Notes: a model not told the origin generated them from the sequence alone. A stretch of DNA of 8,398 bases from Acidimicrobiia bacterium (GCA_013811855.1 JACCUL010000448.1:1-8398), one strand, 5' to 3'; numbered from the stretch's first letter, positions 1 through 6,312 are shown. Numbers and translations: made by a program.

Positions 1-227
1 GTCTCGCCGCCCGCCGGACGCCGGCGCCGCCGATCGAGCCGCGCCGCCACGTCGTCGTCGCCGGCGAGACCATCGAGTCGATCGCCCGGCGCGAGCTGGG
101 CGCCAGCGAGGCGTGGTGGCTGATCGCCGACGCCAACCCGCGCCTGTTCCCGCTCGACCTGCGCCCCGGTTTGGTGCTCGACGTCCCGACCGGCCGCCCC
201 GCCGTCGAGCGGAGCCGGAGGTTCTGA
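1..227 (+). CDS. LysM-domain tail protein (eCIS tube-to-spike linker, Afp7-like), 3' end only
   Basis: The frame is open from the window edge (first full codon at base 3) and stops with TGA at 225-227, so the last 74 residues are visible and the start is missing. Residues ~14-64 look like a LysM domain: a first strand HVVVAGETIESIARRELG, then a helix and Ala-Asn-Pro turn (WWLIADANPRLFPLDL), then a closing strand LRPGLVLDVPTG. In contractile tails and eCIS a small LysM protein of this kind sits directly before the hub/spike gene and is thought to link the inner tube to the spike. Its position 3 nt before the VgrG-like gene agrees. The role is inferred from domain plus gene order. A generic peptidoglycan-binding LysM protein is less likely in this context. 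Confidence 0.8.
   Translation, partial: LAARRTPAPPIEPRRHVVVAGETIESIARRELGASEAWWLIADANPRLFPLDLRPGLVLDVPTGRPAVERSRRF
217..221 (+). promoter_or_regulatory. Ribosome binding site for the VgrG-like gene
   Basis: GGAGG lies inside the last codons of the LysM gene, 9 nt before GTG 231. It supports that GTG over the in-frame GTG at 237, which would be 15 nt away. Confidence 0.65.
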
Positions 228-230
228 CCC

Positions 231-1373
231 GTGCCCGTGACTGACGACACGCCGGTCGCCCGGGTGCGCTGGCGCCAGCGCGGCCTGACCTCGGCGGTCG
301 TGTCCGTCGAGGTCGAGGACCACGATCGCCTCACCGACGTGGCCACGATCGTGCTCTCCGACCCGTCCGGCGTCGCCGCCAGCTTCGTGCTGCCGGGCCA
401 CGAGGTCGACGTCGAGATGGGGTGGGGCGAGGAGACGACGATCGTGTTCTCGGGCGTCGTGCGGGCGTCGTCGAGCGAGACCGGCGCCGACGGCCGCCAG
501 CTGACGACGGTCGTCGCCTACGACAGGTCGTGGCTCCTCCACCAGGAGGCGACCACCGAGGACCACGTCGGCGCGCTGTCGGCGATCGTCAAGAAGATCG
601 CCGGGAGGCACCCGGTCCCCGTCGGCCAGGTCGAGCTCGACCCCGATCCGACGTTCACGGAGCGCCGGCCCCTGCGCCAGCACGGGCGCACCGACCTCGA
701 GTTCCTCCAGCACCTGGCGGCCCGCTTCGGGGCGCGGGCGTTCGTCGAGCGCAACGACGGCACCGACCAGCTGTACTTCGTCAGCGCGGCCCGGTTGCTC
801 GCGGCCGAGCCGCTCGGCGCGCTGCCGCACGGGCGCTCCAGCAGCGTGCTGGCGCAGTTCCGCTACCAGCGCGTCGGCGCCCAGGCCGCCGGCCAGGTGC
901 TGGCCACGACCGTCGATCCCGACACCGGCGAGGTCAAGGACGCGACGGGTGCCGAGCCGGCGCCGGAGTCGCCGCTGACCGCGACGCCCGACCGCGTCGA
1001 CGCCATCAACCGCCAGAGCGACGGGCTCGGCGCGGTCTACGAGCTCGGCATCGACGAGGCGTCAGCCGCGATGCCAGAGGCGCCGAAACCGGTGCGCGTG
1101 CTCGGCCTGCCCGCCGACCCCGACGCGCTCGACCACGTCGTCGTGCCCGATCCGACGACGAAGCTCGGCCTGCGGGGCTGGGGCCGCATCCCGGGTTCGC
1201 CGGTGCTCCGAGCCAAGGCGACGGTGACGATCGACGGCATCGCGCCGTGGGCGGCCGGCGACTGGTACCTGGCCTGCGTCGTCCACTCGTTCGCCGGCCA
1301 CTCGTCGATTGGCGGTCCCGCCGACGACGGTCGCATCTCCACCTACGAGACGAAGTTCGCGGTGACCCGGTGA
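231..1373 (+). CDS. VgrG/GpD-like hub protein (gp27-like part of the central spike)
   Basis: This 380-residue protein resembles the gp27/GpD (late control D) half of VgrG, the trimeric hub between the tail tube and the piercing spike. Residues ~10-105 form a beta-rich first domain with the usual hub features (VEVEDHDRLTD, the VLPGHEVDVEMGWG strand, FSGVVRASSSE). Residues ~150-167 carry the family-typical segment QHGRTDLEFLQHLAARFG. The C-terminal part (~265-380) returns to beta structure and ends in YETKFAVTR. Unlike Afp8/Pvc8 or type VI VgrG, the needle is not fused; it is encoded by the next gene. The GTG start is 3 nt after the LysM stop and has a GGAGG site. The stop at 1371-1373 overlaps a GTG that opens the first 92-nt repeat. 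The family call is confident; the precise eCIS role rests on gene order. Confidence 0.85.
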   Translation: MPVTDDTPVARVRWRQRGLTSAVVSVEVEDHDRLTDVATIVLSDPSGVAASFVLPGHEVDVEMGWGEETTIVFSGVVRASSSETGADGRQLTTVVAYDRSWLLHQEATTEDHVGALSAIVKKIAGRHPVPVGQVELDPDPTFTERRPLRQHGRTDLEFLQHLAARFGARAFVERNDGTDQLYFVSAARLLAAEPLGALPHGRSSSVLAQFRYQRVGAQAAGQVLATTVDPDTGEVKDATGAEPAPESPLTATPDRVDAINRQSDGLGAVYELGIDEASAAMPEAPKPVRVLGLPADPDALDHVVVPDPTTKLGLRGWGRIPGSPVLRAKATVTIDGIAPWAAGDWYLACVVHSFAGHSSIGGPADDGRISTYETKFAVTR

Positions 1374-1389
1374 CGTTCACTGCGTTCCC

Positions 1390-1404
1390 CGGCCACGCAG
1401 GCCG
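1390..1404 (+). other. Small stem-loop in repeat copy 1
   Basis: CGGCC-ACGCA-GGCCG is a perfect 5-bp stem with a 5-nt loop, identical in copy 2. No T-run follows, so it is not a terminator. It may act as an RNA structure in the operon transcript. Confidence 0.45.
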
Positions 1405-1449
1405 TCGGTGGCCGCTCCTCCGCAGGCGCTCCGTCGCTCGCATCGGCGC

Positions 1450-1453
1450 GAGG
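1450..1453 (+). promoter_or_regulatory. Ribosome binding site that sets the spike gene start
   Basis: GAGG lies 8 nt before ATG 1462. The longer in-frame start at ATG 1408 would translate half of the repeat element as part of the spike protein, has no good ribosome site, and adds Arg-rich residues that do not fit the family N-terminus. Confidence 0.55.
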
Positions 1454-1461
1454 CGGCACCG

Positions 1462-2283
1462 ATGACCCACCCCGCTGACCTGCAACGCCACGTCGGACGC
1501 TTCTACGGCAAGTACCGGGGCGTGGTGACGGCCGTCGCCGACCCGAAGAAGCTCGGGCGCATCAGCGTGCAGGTTCCGGCGGTCTTCCCGAACAACCTCG
1601 AGGTCCAGGCCGAAGCGTGCTTCCCGGCCGGGCACTTCTGGGTCCCGCCGGTCGGCGCGAAGGTGTGGATCGAGTTCGAGGCCGGCGACCCGGCCCACCC
1701 GCTGTGGACGGGCGGCTGGTACACCGACGGCACGCCACCCACCGAGGCGGCACTCGACCCACCGGATGGCCGCATCGTGCACAGCCCGTCGGGACACATG
1801 CTCCGCTTCCACGACACCGCCGGCGAGGAGAAGGTCGTCCTGCGTCACAAGTCCGACTCGTTCGTGTCGATCGACGAGAACGGCAGCGTGCTCGTCGGCG
1901 CCAAGGACGGCGCGTACGTGTTCCTCAACGTCGACCAGGGCGAGGTCAGCGTCGTCAGCAAGCAGGGCCACATGGTGACGATGACGGACGAGGCCGTCAC
2001 CGTCGCCCACCACGGCGGTGCGCTGGTCGTGCTCGGCGACGACGTCAAGGTCAGCAGCCCCGGCAAGGTGATCGTCAACGGCAAGGACATCGTGCTGTCC
2101 GGTGGATCGATCTCGCTCGGCGGCAGCGGTGCCCAGTTCAAGCTGCTGACCGACGCGTTCGCCAAGTTCTACGCCGCCCACATTCACGGCACCGCCGTCG
2201 GAGCGTCGACGACGCCGCTGCCGCCATACCTGCCGGCCCCGCCGTTCGAGACGCAGACCGTGAAGACGCAGGCCACACCATGA
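1462..2283 (+). CDS. gp5/gpV-like baseplate spike protein with OB fold and His-x-His tip motif
   Basis: This 273-residue protein is the membrane-piercing needle, expected to be a homotrimer on the VgrG-like hub. Residues ~12-88 match the gp5/gpV OB fold (GRFYGKYRGVVTAVADPKKL, GRISVQVPA, WVPPVGAKVWIEFEAGDP, PLWTGGWY). Residues ~105-222 are short Val/Ser/Gly-rich strands repeating roughly every ten residues (VSIDENGSVLVGAKDG, VSVVSKQGHMVTMTDE, VIVNGKDIVLSGGSISLGG), as in a triple-stranded beta-helix shaft. Residues 240-242 are His-Ile-His, followed by GTAVGASTTPLPP. This resembles the HxH apex of P2 gpV and phi92 gp138, where three chains bind one iron ion. The last ~25 residues are Pro-rich. 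There is no lysozyme domain as in T4 gp5. The start at 1462 is preferred to ATG 1408. Confidence 0.87.
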   Translation: MTHPADLQRHVGRFYGKYRGVVTAVADPKKLGRISVQVPAVFPNNLEVQAEACFPAGHFWVPPVGAKVWIEFEAGDPAHPLWTGGWYTDGTPPTEAALDPPDGRIVHSPSGHMLRFHDTAGEEKVVLRHKSDSFVSIDENGSVLVGAKDGAYVFLNVDQGEVSVVSKQGHMVTMTDEAVTVAHHGGALVVLGDDVKVSSPGKVIVNGKDIVLSGGSISLGGSGAQFKLLTDAFAKFYAAHIHGTAVGASTTPLPPYLPAPPFETQTVKTQATP

Positions 2284-2303
2284 AGACGCAGGTCTCCTGG
2301 TGA
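2260..2303 (+). repeat. 20-nt tandem duplication at the spike/Pro-Leu protein junction, with a 7-codon bridging ORF
   Basis: TGAAGACGCAGG occurs at 2261-2272 and again at 2281-2292, a period of 20 nt, and RTGA recurs at 2260, 2280 and 2300. The duplication gives the spike its C-terminus VKTQATP and creates a tiny frame MKTQVSW (2280-2303). That frame starts on the spike stop (ATGA) and ends on the start of the next gene (GTGA). Whether it is translated is unknown. Confidence 0.5.
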
Positions 2304-2656
2304 GCTCGCGATGCTCGTTCCCGGATCTGAAGTTGCCGTTGCCGGCGGTGCCGTTGCCGTCGATCCCGGTGCCGGCGTTGCCGGATCTGTCGTTGCCGGC
2401 GTTGCCGGCGTCGCCGGATCTCCCGGCGTTGCCCGACCTGAAGTTGCCGTTGCCGGCGGTGCCGTTGCCGTCGATCCCGGTGCCGGCGCTGCCCGACCTG
2501 GCGTTACCGGCGTTGCCGGCGTTGCCGGATCTGCCGACGTTGCCCGACCTGAGGTTGCCGTTGCCGGCGGTGCCGTTGCCGTCGATCCCGATGCCGGCGC
2601 TGCCCGACCTGTCCCTGCCGGCCCTGCCGGCGCTTCCGCCCTGCCCGCTCGATTGA
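2300..2656 (+). CDS. Pro/Leu-rich tandem-repeat protein, function unknown
   Basis: I do not recognise a family for this 118-residue protein. After seven residues (MSSRCSF) it consists of exactly three 37-residue units, each opening PDLKLPLPAVPLPSIPVPAL (third unit: Arg for Lys, Met for Val), with shorter LPALPDL motifs inside. Proline recurs at spacings of about 3, 2, 3, 2, which would favour an extended or polyproline-type rod over helix. There is no signal peptide or membrane segment. This frame has nearly all G or C at third positions, while the overlapping +1 frame (2311 onward, VAVAGGAVAV repeats) has many T, so this frame is the likely gene. The GTG start overlaps the stop of a mini-ORF, with only a weak AGG upstream. 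Its place right after the spike gene suggests a spike-associated or linker role, but that is inference only. Confidence 0.6.
   Translation: MSSRCSFPDLKLPLPAVPLPSIPVPALPDLSLPALPASPDLPALPDLKLPLPAVPLPSIPVPALPDLALPALPALPDLPTLPDLRLPLPAVPLPSIPMPALPDLSLPALPALPPCPLD
2321..2653 (+). repeat. Three tandem 111-bp coding repeats
   Basis: The units are 2321-2431, 2432-2542 and 2543-2653, each exactly 37 codons. Units 1 and 2 are nearly identical over their first half; unit 3 diverges at its end (PPCPLD). The high identity suggests recent expansion or homogenisation by slippage or recombination. Confidence 0.85.
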
Positions 2657-2662
2657 AGGGAG
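2656..2662 (+). promoter_or_regulatory. Strong ribosome binding site for the 70-residue protein
   Basis: AAGGGAG begins on the last base of the preceding stop codon and lies 8 nt before ATG 2671. It is among the best ribosome sites in the window and argues that the 70-residue protein starts at 2671, not as a fusion with the upstream +1 frame. Confidence 0.7.
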
Positions 2663-2670
2663 ATCGACCG

Positions 2671-2883
2671 ATGACACTTCGCCCCGAGACGCTCCGCGAC
2701 GAGATCCTCGTCTTCCTCGCTGCCGCCAAAGACATCGAGAAGCTCGAGGACCAGCAGCGCCACTTCGCCGCCGAGCTGGCCAAGGCCGTCGACCGCTTCG
2801 TGCGCAGCGGCGACGTCGTCGGCGTGACGACCGCTTTGGCCCAGCAGCAGCTCCCCCAGGTCGGCGCGGGGAGGGTGACGTAA
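2671..2883 (+). CDS. Small helical protein of the spike/baseplate locus, function unknown
   Basis: This 70-residue protein is charged and probably mostly helical (residues ~5-45, LRDEILVFLAAAKDIEKLED then FAAELAKAVDRFVRSGDVV), with a looser tail ending QVGAGRVT. The pattern of a helix with an AVDRFVRSGDV-like segment and a short Gly/Thr/Val tail recalls small proteins encoded next to spike genes in other contractile-tail loci, but I cannot name a family. The ATG has an excellent ribosome site, and codon third positions are strongly G/C. An in-frame extension upstream to 2311 would run through the Pro/Leu repeat in its less plausible frame and is rejected. It may be a chaperone or minor structural part of the spike; this is inferred only from position. 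Confidence 0.7.
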   Translation: MTLRPETLRDEILVFLAAAKDIEKLEDQQRHFAAELAKAVDRFVRSGDVVGVTTALAQQQLPQVGAGRVT

Positions 2884-2973
2884 CAATGGTCTCGCTCGCT
2901 CGAAACTCGCTCACTCGACTGCGCCTCGTCGCTGGCGCTTCCCTCGGCGCCCACGACCTCGGGAGGGTGGAAC
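2884..2973 (+). repeat. Probable diverged relative of the 92-nt repeat, with a 31-codon bridging ORF
   Basis: This 90-nt gap shares a block with copy 2: GCGCCTCGTCGCT at 2921-2933 equals 8054-8066, and similarity extends around it. Read on the minus strand, ~2908-2936 and 8040-8069 both encode an ASDEA...ER-like string in the same register (ASDEAQSSER versus ASDEAPAEER). The 5' hairpin half of the repeat is absent; instead there is a CTCGCT-rich stretch. A 31-codon frame starting with ATG at 2886 (MVSLARNSLTRLRLVAGAS...) ends at 2981, 8 nt into the gp25-like gene. Membership of the family is tentative. Confidence 0.4.
2961..2966 (+). promoter_or_regulatory. Ribosome binding site for the gp25-like gene
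   Basis: GGGAGG lies 7 nt before ATG 2974, so the gp25-like gene has its own strong translation start after the intergenic repeat-like stretch. Confidence 0.65.
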
Positions 2974-3354
2974 ATGTCTGATCAATTCGACGCCGTGAGC
3001 GGCGTGGCGTTCCCGTTCGCCATCGACGCGCTCACCGGGCGGGTGGCGACGTCGATCGGCACGACCAAGGTGCGCGAGGACATCCGCGTCCTGCTCGGCA
3101 CCCGCGTCGGCGAGCGGCCGCTCAACCGCGAGTTCGGCACCCGCCTGCGGTCGTTCGTGCAGGAGAGCGACGACGACGTCCTGCGGGCCATCATCGCCGA
3201 CGAGGTCGCCGTCGCCTTCCTCCGCTGGGAACCGCGGGTCCTCGTCACTGAGGCCGTGGCGGCACCTCGAACCGTCGACGGCGAGGTGCGCGTCGACGTC
3301 CGCTACCGCCACCTCCTCGACGGAACCGTCGGCGAGATCGGAGTGAGGCTGTGA
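2974..3354 (+). CDS. gp25-like baseplate wedge protein (GPW/gp25 family, Afp9-like)
   Basis: At 126 residues this has the normal length of the GPW/gp25 family, a conserved wedge component that contacts the sheath ring and holds the baseplate core in phage T4, type VI systems and eCIS. Hallmarks are FPFAIDALTGRVATS at ~13-27, the core KVREDIRVLLGTRVGERPLN at ~32-51 followed by REFGTRL, and WEPRVLVTEAV at ~85-95. These correspond to the family's 'L-T-x-x-GER-x-x-x-x-x-FG' and 'W-E-P-R' signatures. Despite old 'lysozyme-like' names, family members in baseplates are structural. Its stop overlaps the GTG of the next gene by 4 nt, indicating translational coupling. Confidence 0.92.
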   Translation: MSDQFDAVSGVAFPFAIDALTGRVATSIGTTKVREDIRVLLGTRVGERPLNREFGTRLRSFVQESDDDVLRAIIADEVAVAFLRWEPRVLVTEAVAAPRTVDGEVRVDVRYRHLLDGTVGEIGVRL

Positions 3355-5000
3355 GTTCCCTGAGCACGGCATCGGAGCTTGCTGCCGTCAGGGCCGCCGC
3401 GCCGCCGGCCATCGACTACACGGACAAGGACTTCGCGTCGTTCCGTCGCGCCTTGTTCGAGCTCGCCACGCTGCGCCTGCCGGAGTGGACCGACCGCTCA
3501 CCGGCCGACATCGGCGTGCTCCTCGTCGACCTGTTCGCTTACCTCGGTGACGTCATCTCGTACCACCAGGATCGCTTGGCCAGCGAGCAGTTCCTCGCCA
3601 CCGCGGTCGAGCGCGCCACGGTGCAGGACCTGCTCCGCCTCATCGGCTACGAGCTGCGGCCACCCGTCGCCGCCACCGCCGAGCTGAGCCTGTGGCTCGA
3701 CGAGCCGACGACCGAACCGATGCTGACGATCCCGACGGGCACGACGTTCGAGACCAAGCCCGACGCGGCGACGGGCGCGCCCGCCCTGCCGTTCACGTAC
3801 ACCGGGCCGGACCTGGCGATCGACCGCTCGACCCTGCCCGTCGACGACGGCAAGCGGCGCTTCGACGGGCTGCCGGTCACGCAGTGCCGCGTCATCCCCG
3901 CCGAGGTGCTCGGCGCCACGACCGGCGAGCCGAGCCAGTCGTTCGCGCTGGCTTTCGCGCCGGTCATCGCGTCGTCGGTCGAGGTGCGGCTCGGGTCCGG
4001 GGCCGATGCCGAAGGGTGGAACCGGCGCGACAACCTGCTGTACCACGTCGGCGACGACCTCGAGGCGGTGTCGTCCGGCCTCGACGATCACGACTTCATG
4101 CTCCGCTTCGACGCCAAGGATCCGCCCGGTGCCGTCGTCGTGTTCGGCGACGGTGTCTACGGCGCCGTGCCCCGCCGGGGCTCGCGCGTGACCGCCACCT
4201 ATCAGGCCGGTGGCGGCGGCGCCGGCAACGTGGCGCCTTGGGCGATCGCCGAGATGAAGCCCAAGCTCGCCGGCGTGGCCCGCGCCGCCAACCCCCGCCC
4301 GGCGACGGGTGGCGCCGACGCCGAGTCCGTCGAGCACGCCCGCCGCTTCGGCCCGCTGGCGTTCCGCTCCGGTGACCGTGCCGTCACGCTGAGCGACTTC
4401 GTCACGCTCGCCCGCCAGGCCGGCGGGGTGGCCAAGGTCAGGGCCCGCAGCTCGGGCTGGAACCGCATCGACCTGTACGTCGGCGCCGAGGGCGACGTGT
4501 TCAGCCCGGCCAGCCCGCAGACGCGCCAGCGCCTCGTCGCCTTCTTCGAGAACCGCCGGATGGTCGGGACGTCGGTGCGCATCCAGGACCCGACGGCAGT
4601 GGCGATCGACATCACCGTCCAGGTCTGGATCGAGCACCACCGTGACCCGGTGGCGGTCCTCGCCGCGACGCGCGACGCGGTGCGCCAGCTCGTCGCCTAC
4701 CGCAACGTCGACTTCGGCCGGCCGCTTTACCTGTCGAAGGTGTACGAGGCCGTCGAAGCGCTGGCCGGAGTGGCCGCGGCGACGGTGACCGAGTTCCGCC
4801 GCGCCGACCAGCGCCCGGCCCCGCTGCTCGTCCGCCGCCACCTCGACCGGGCCGGGCTCGGGAACTTCACCCGCACTGTCGACGAGGTCGTCGCCGGGGC
4901 CGTACCGACGTACGGGCGGATCGAGATCGGCGAGTACGAGATCCCCGTCGAAGGGGAGGTCGTCGTCGTCGAGGCCGGCGAAGCCAAGGGCGAGCGATGA
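3351..5000 (+). CDS. Baseplate J/gp6-like wedge protein (Afp11-like)
   Basis: This 549-residue protein is the main wedge protein, related to P2 gpJ and T4 gp6, which dimerises into the ring that changes shape on contraction. The N-terminus has the typical DYTDKDFASFRRAL and DIGVLLVDLFAYLGDVISYHQDR (~22-75), then IPTGTTFET (~127-135). The central region has the family's most recognisable stretch, VVFGDGVYGAVPRRGSRV (~263-280), then YQAGGGGAGNVAPWAI (~284-299) and NPRPATGGADAESVEHARR (~314-332). It is followed by GDRAVTLSDFVTLARQAGGV (~341-360). The C-terminal part (~400-540) is the alpha/beta arm. The GTG start overlaps the gp25-like stop by 4 nt and has GGAG at 3340-3343. The length fits the eCIS/Afp11 type better than the shorter P2 gpJ. 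Confidence 0.93.
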   Translation: MSSLSTASELAAVRAAAPPAIDYTDKDFASFRRALFELATLRLPEWTDRSPADIGVLLVDLFAYLGDVISYHQDRLASEQFLATAVERATVQDLLRLIGYELRPPVAATAELSLWLDEPTTEPMLTIPTGTTFETKPDAATGAPALPFTYTGPDLAIDRSTLPVDDGKRRFDGLPVTQCRVIPAEVLGATTGEPSQSFALAFAPVIASSVEVRLGSGADAEGWNRRDNLLYHVGDDLEAVSSGLDDHDFMLRFDAKDPPGAVVVFGDGVYGAVPRRGSRVTATYQAGGGGAGNVAPWAIAEMKPKLAGVARAANPRPATGGADAESVEHARRFGPLAFRSGDRAVTLSDFVTLARQAGGVAKVRARSSGWNRIDLYVGAEGDVFSPASPQTRQRLVAFFENRRMVGTSVRIQDPTAVAIDITVQVWIEHHRDPVAVLAATRDAVRQLVAYRNVDFGRPLYLSKVYEAVEALAGVAAATVTEFRRADQRPAPLLVRRHLDRAGLGNFTRTVDEVVAGAVPTYGRIEIGEYEIPVEGEVVVVEAGEAKGER

Positions 5001-6307
5001 AGTTCGGACCGCTGCACGCCGAGGCCGACCTGATCGGCGGACGGGTCGTCGTGACGTGGGCGGTCGAGCTCGACGCCGCGGCCGGGGAGCGGCTGGCCGA
5101 CGTGCCGGACGTGGAGATCCGCCGCAAGCACCACGACTTCGTGTTCCCGACCGTCACGGACGGCGAGCCCGACCCGGCACTCGTCTGGAGCACGGCCGCC
5201 GGGGCCGGCGATGGTGCCGGCGATCTCGTGACCGACACGTTCGACGTGGCGGCCGCGCACCTCCCGCCGCGGGTCGCCGCCACGGTGCACACGGTCACAG
5301 GGAGCCAGAACGGTGGTGCGCCCGTCGGCGAGGTCCTCCGCTGGACCGAGACCGTGGAGCGCGACGAGAACGGTCGAGCCGTGCGCCTCGAGTACCGCGT
5401 CGTCGACCTCGGCGGCACCCCCCACGGCCTGCCGGCTGGACGGACGTGCTACTACGAGCGCCGCGCCCTGGCGCCGCTGCCCGGCGACGACGTGCCGCCG
5501 CGCCCCAGCCGCGCCGTCGCCACCCCAACGGCCCGCCACGGCACCGGCGTGTGGATGTACGACTCGTTGCCCGGGGTCCTCACCCGCCACGACACCCAGG
5601 TCGGGCCGCCACCCCCGCCGGGCGCCATCCCCGAGGCGAACGGCGGCAAGGGCCAGTTGCGCCGGTTCGTCGATCTCTTCGGCTGCGCCGCCGACCACCT
5701 GCGCAGCCGGGCCGAGGGCCTCGCCACGCTGCGCGACGTCGAGACGACCGACGCCCGCGTGCTGCCCCGCCTGGCCCAGTGGGTCGGATGGGACCTCGCC
5801 GTCGACCGGGCCATCCCCGAGCAGCGCCACGAGGTGCGCCACGCCGCAAACCTCTACCGCATCACCGGGACGTTGCCCGGCTGCAAGCTCTGGGTCCGTC
5901 GGCTCACCGGGTGGGATCCGGCGATCAAGGAGTTCTGGCCGAACGTGATGTTCACGAACGACCTCGGCAACCCGGACGACCCGCGTGATCGGGGCAGCCG
6001 CACGGTCGACACCGCTGACACCGCGCTCCTCGCCGGCCTCGGCGGGCCGGACGACGGCGGCGACTACACCTACGACACGGCACCCGGCGGCCGCTACGCA
6101 CTGAACAAGGTCGGCGTGTTCGTCACGCCGGACCCTGCCGACGACGCCCGGTCGATGCGCGCCAAGCGCGCCCGCCTGCTCGACAACCAGCGCCTGTTCA
6201 TGCCGTTCAGCGTCCAGACCGTGCTGATCGTGGACGGCGAGGACGAGCGCAGCGACGAGACCATCGCCGTCCCCGTGACGACGACCGACGACAGCAGCGA
6301 GGGGTGA
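4997..6307 (+). CDS. Tail protein I-like baseplate protein (gpI/Afp12-like) with an extra N-terminal beta domain
   Basis: The C-terminal half of this 436-residue protein matches the phage tail protein I family (P2 gpI type; gp7-like wedge role). It shows YDSLPGVLTRHD at ~188-199, QLRRFVDLFGCAADHLRSR at ~220-238, then VLPRLAQWVGWDLAVD (~255-270). Next comes HEVRHAANLYRITGTLPGC (~278-296) and WVRRLTGWDPAIKEFW (~299-314), the usual 'R-T-G-T-x-x-G ... L-T-G-W' ending. Residues ~1-160 are unusual for gpI: a strand GGRVVVTWAVEL, IRRKHHDFVFP and a late LGGTPHGLPAGRTCYYERRAL. This pattern resembles a fibronectin type III fold with a long insertion. A Pro-rich loop (QVGPPPPPGAIPE, ~201-213) interrupts the start of the gpI domain. 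ATG 4997 overlaps the previous stop (ATGA) and has AAGGG at 4986-4990. Confidence 0.87.
   Translation: MKFGPLHAEADLIGGRVVVTWAVELDAAAGERLADVPDVEIRRKHHDFVFPTVTDGEPDPALVWSTAAGAGDGAGDLVTDTFDVAAAHLPPRVAATVHTVTGSQNGGAPVGEVLRWTETVERDENGRAVRLEYRVVDLGGTPHGLPAGRTCYYERRALAPLPGDDVPPRPSRAVATPTARHGTGVWMYDSLPGVLTRHDTQVGPPPPPGAIPEANGGKGQLRRFVDLFGCAADHLRSRAEGLATLRDVETTDARVLPRLAQWVGWDLAVDRAIPEQRHEVRHAANLYRITGTLPGCKLWVRRLTGWDPAIKEFWPNVMFTNDLGNPDDPRDRGSRTVDTADTALLAGLGGPDDGGDYTYDTAPGGRYALNKVGVFVTPDPADDARSMRAKRARLLDNQRLFMPFSVQTVLIVDGEDERSDETIAVPVTTTDDSSEG
6300..6304 (+). promoter_or_regulatory. Ribosome binding site favouring ATG 6313 over GTG 6304
   Basis: AGGGG is 8 nt before ATG 6313, a good distance, but overlaps GTG 6304 and so could not serve it. 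GTG 6304 would give a 4-nt stop/start overlap instead, so it is not fully excluded. Confidence 0.55.
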
Positions 6308-6312
6308 GCGAG

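Larger units (their letters stand above)
1370..1465 (+). repeat. 92-nt intergenic repeat, copy 1, containing a 31-codon bridging ORF
   Basis: The gap between the hub and spike genes aligns without indels to 7998-8093 (offset 6628), with 75 of 96 positions identical. A 25-nt run at 1381-1405 is exact and contains an inverted repeat, CGGCC-ACGCA-GGCCG, at 1390-1404. A second conserved block lies at 1412-1441. The element is bounded on both sides by RTGA: GTGA at 1370-1373 (stop of the hub gene) and ATGA at 1462-1465 (start of the spike gene). In the frame of the first GTG it encodes 31 residues containing AFPGHAGR and VARI, ending HR. Most codon differences from copy 2 change the amino acid, so DNA- or RNA-level conservation is more likely than a functional peptide. 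Confidence 0.75.

Noticed and set aside
1408..1461. Longer N-terminus for the spike protein from ATG 1408
   Set aside because: It would be encoded by the repeat element, lacks a ribosome site, and precedes the point where family similarity begins.
1370..1465. Conserved functional 31-residue peptide encoded by the repeat
   Set aside because: Between the two copies 11 of 13 differing codons are amino-acid changes, which is not the pattern of protein-level selection. I keep the frame only as a possible coupling device.
2311..2883. Fusion of an Ala/Gly/Val repeat with the 70-residue protein as one 190-residue gene
   Set aside because: Third codon positions in the repeat part are mixed with many T, unlike all neighbours, while the overlapping Pro/Leu frame fits. 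A strong ribosome site marks ATG 2671 as the real start.
1006..2886. Long minus-strand open frame with Gly/Asn-rich repeats opposite the Pro/Leu gene
   Set aside because: It crosses the antisense of two conserved genes (spike and hub). Its repeats are only the complement of the three 111-bp units. GC-rich DNA commonly leaves such antisense frames open.
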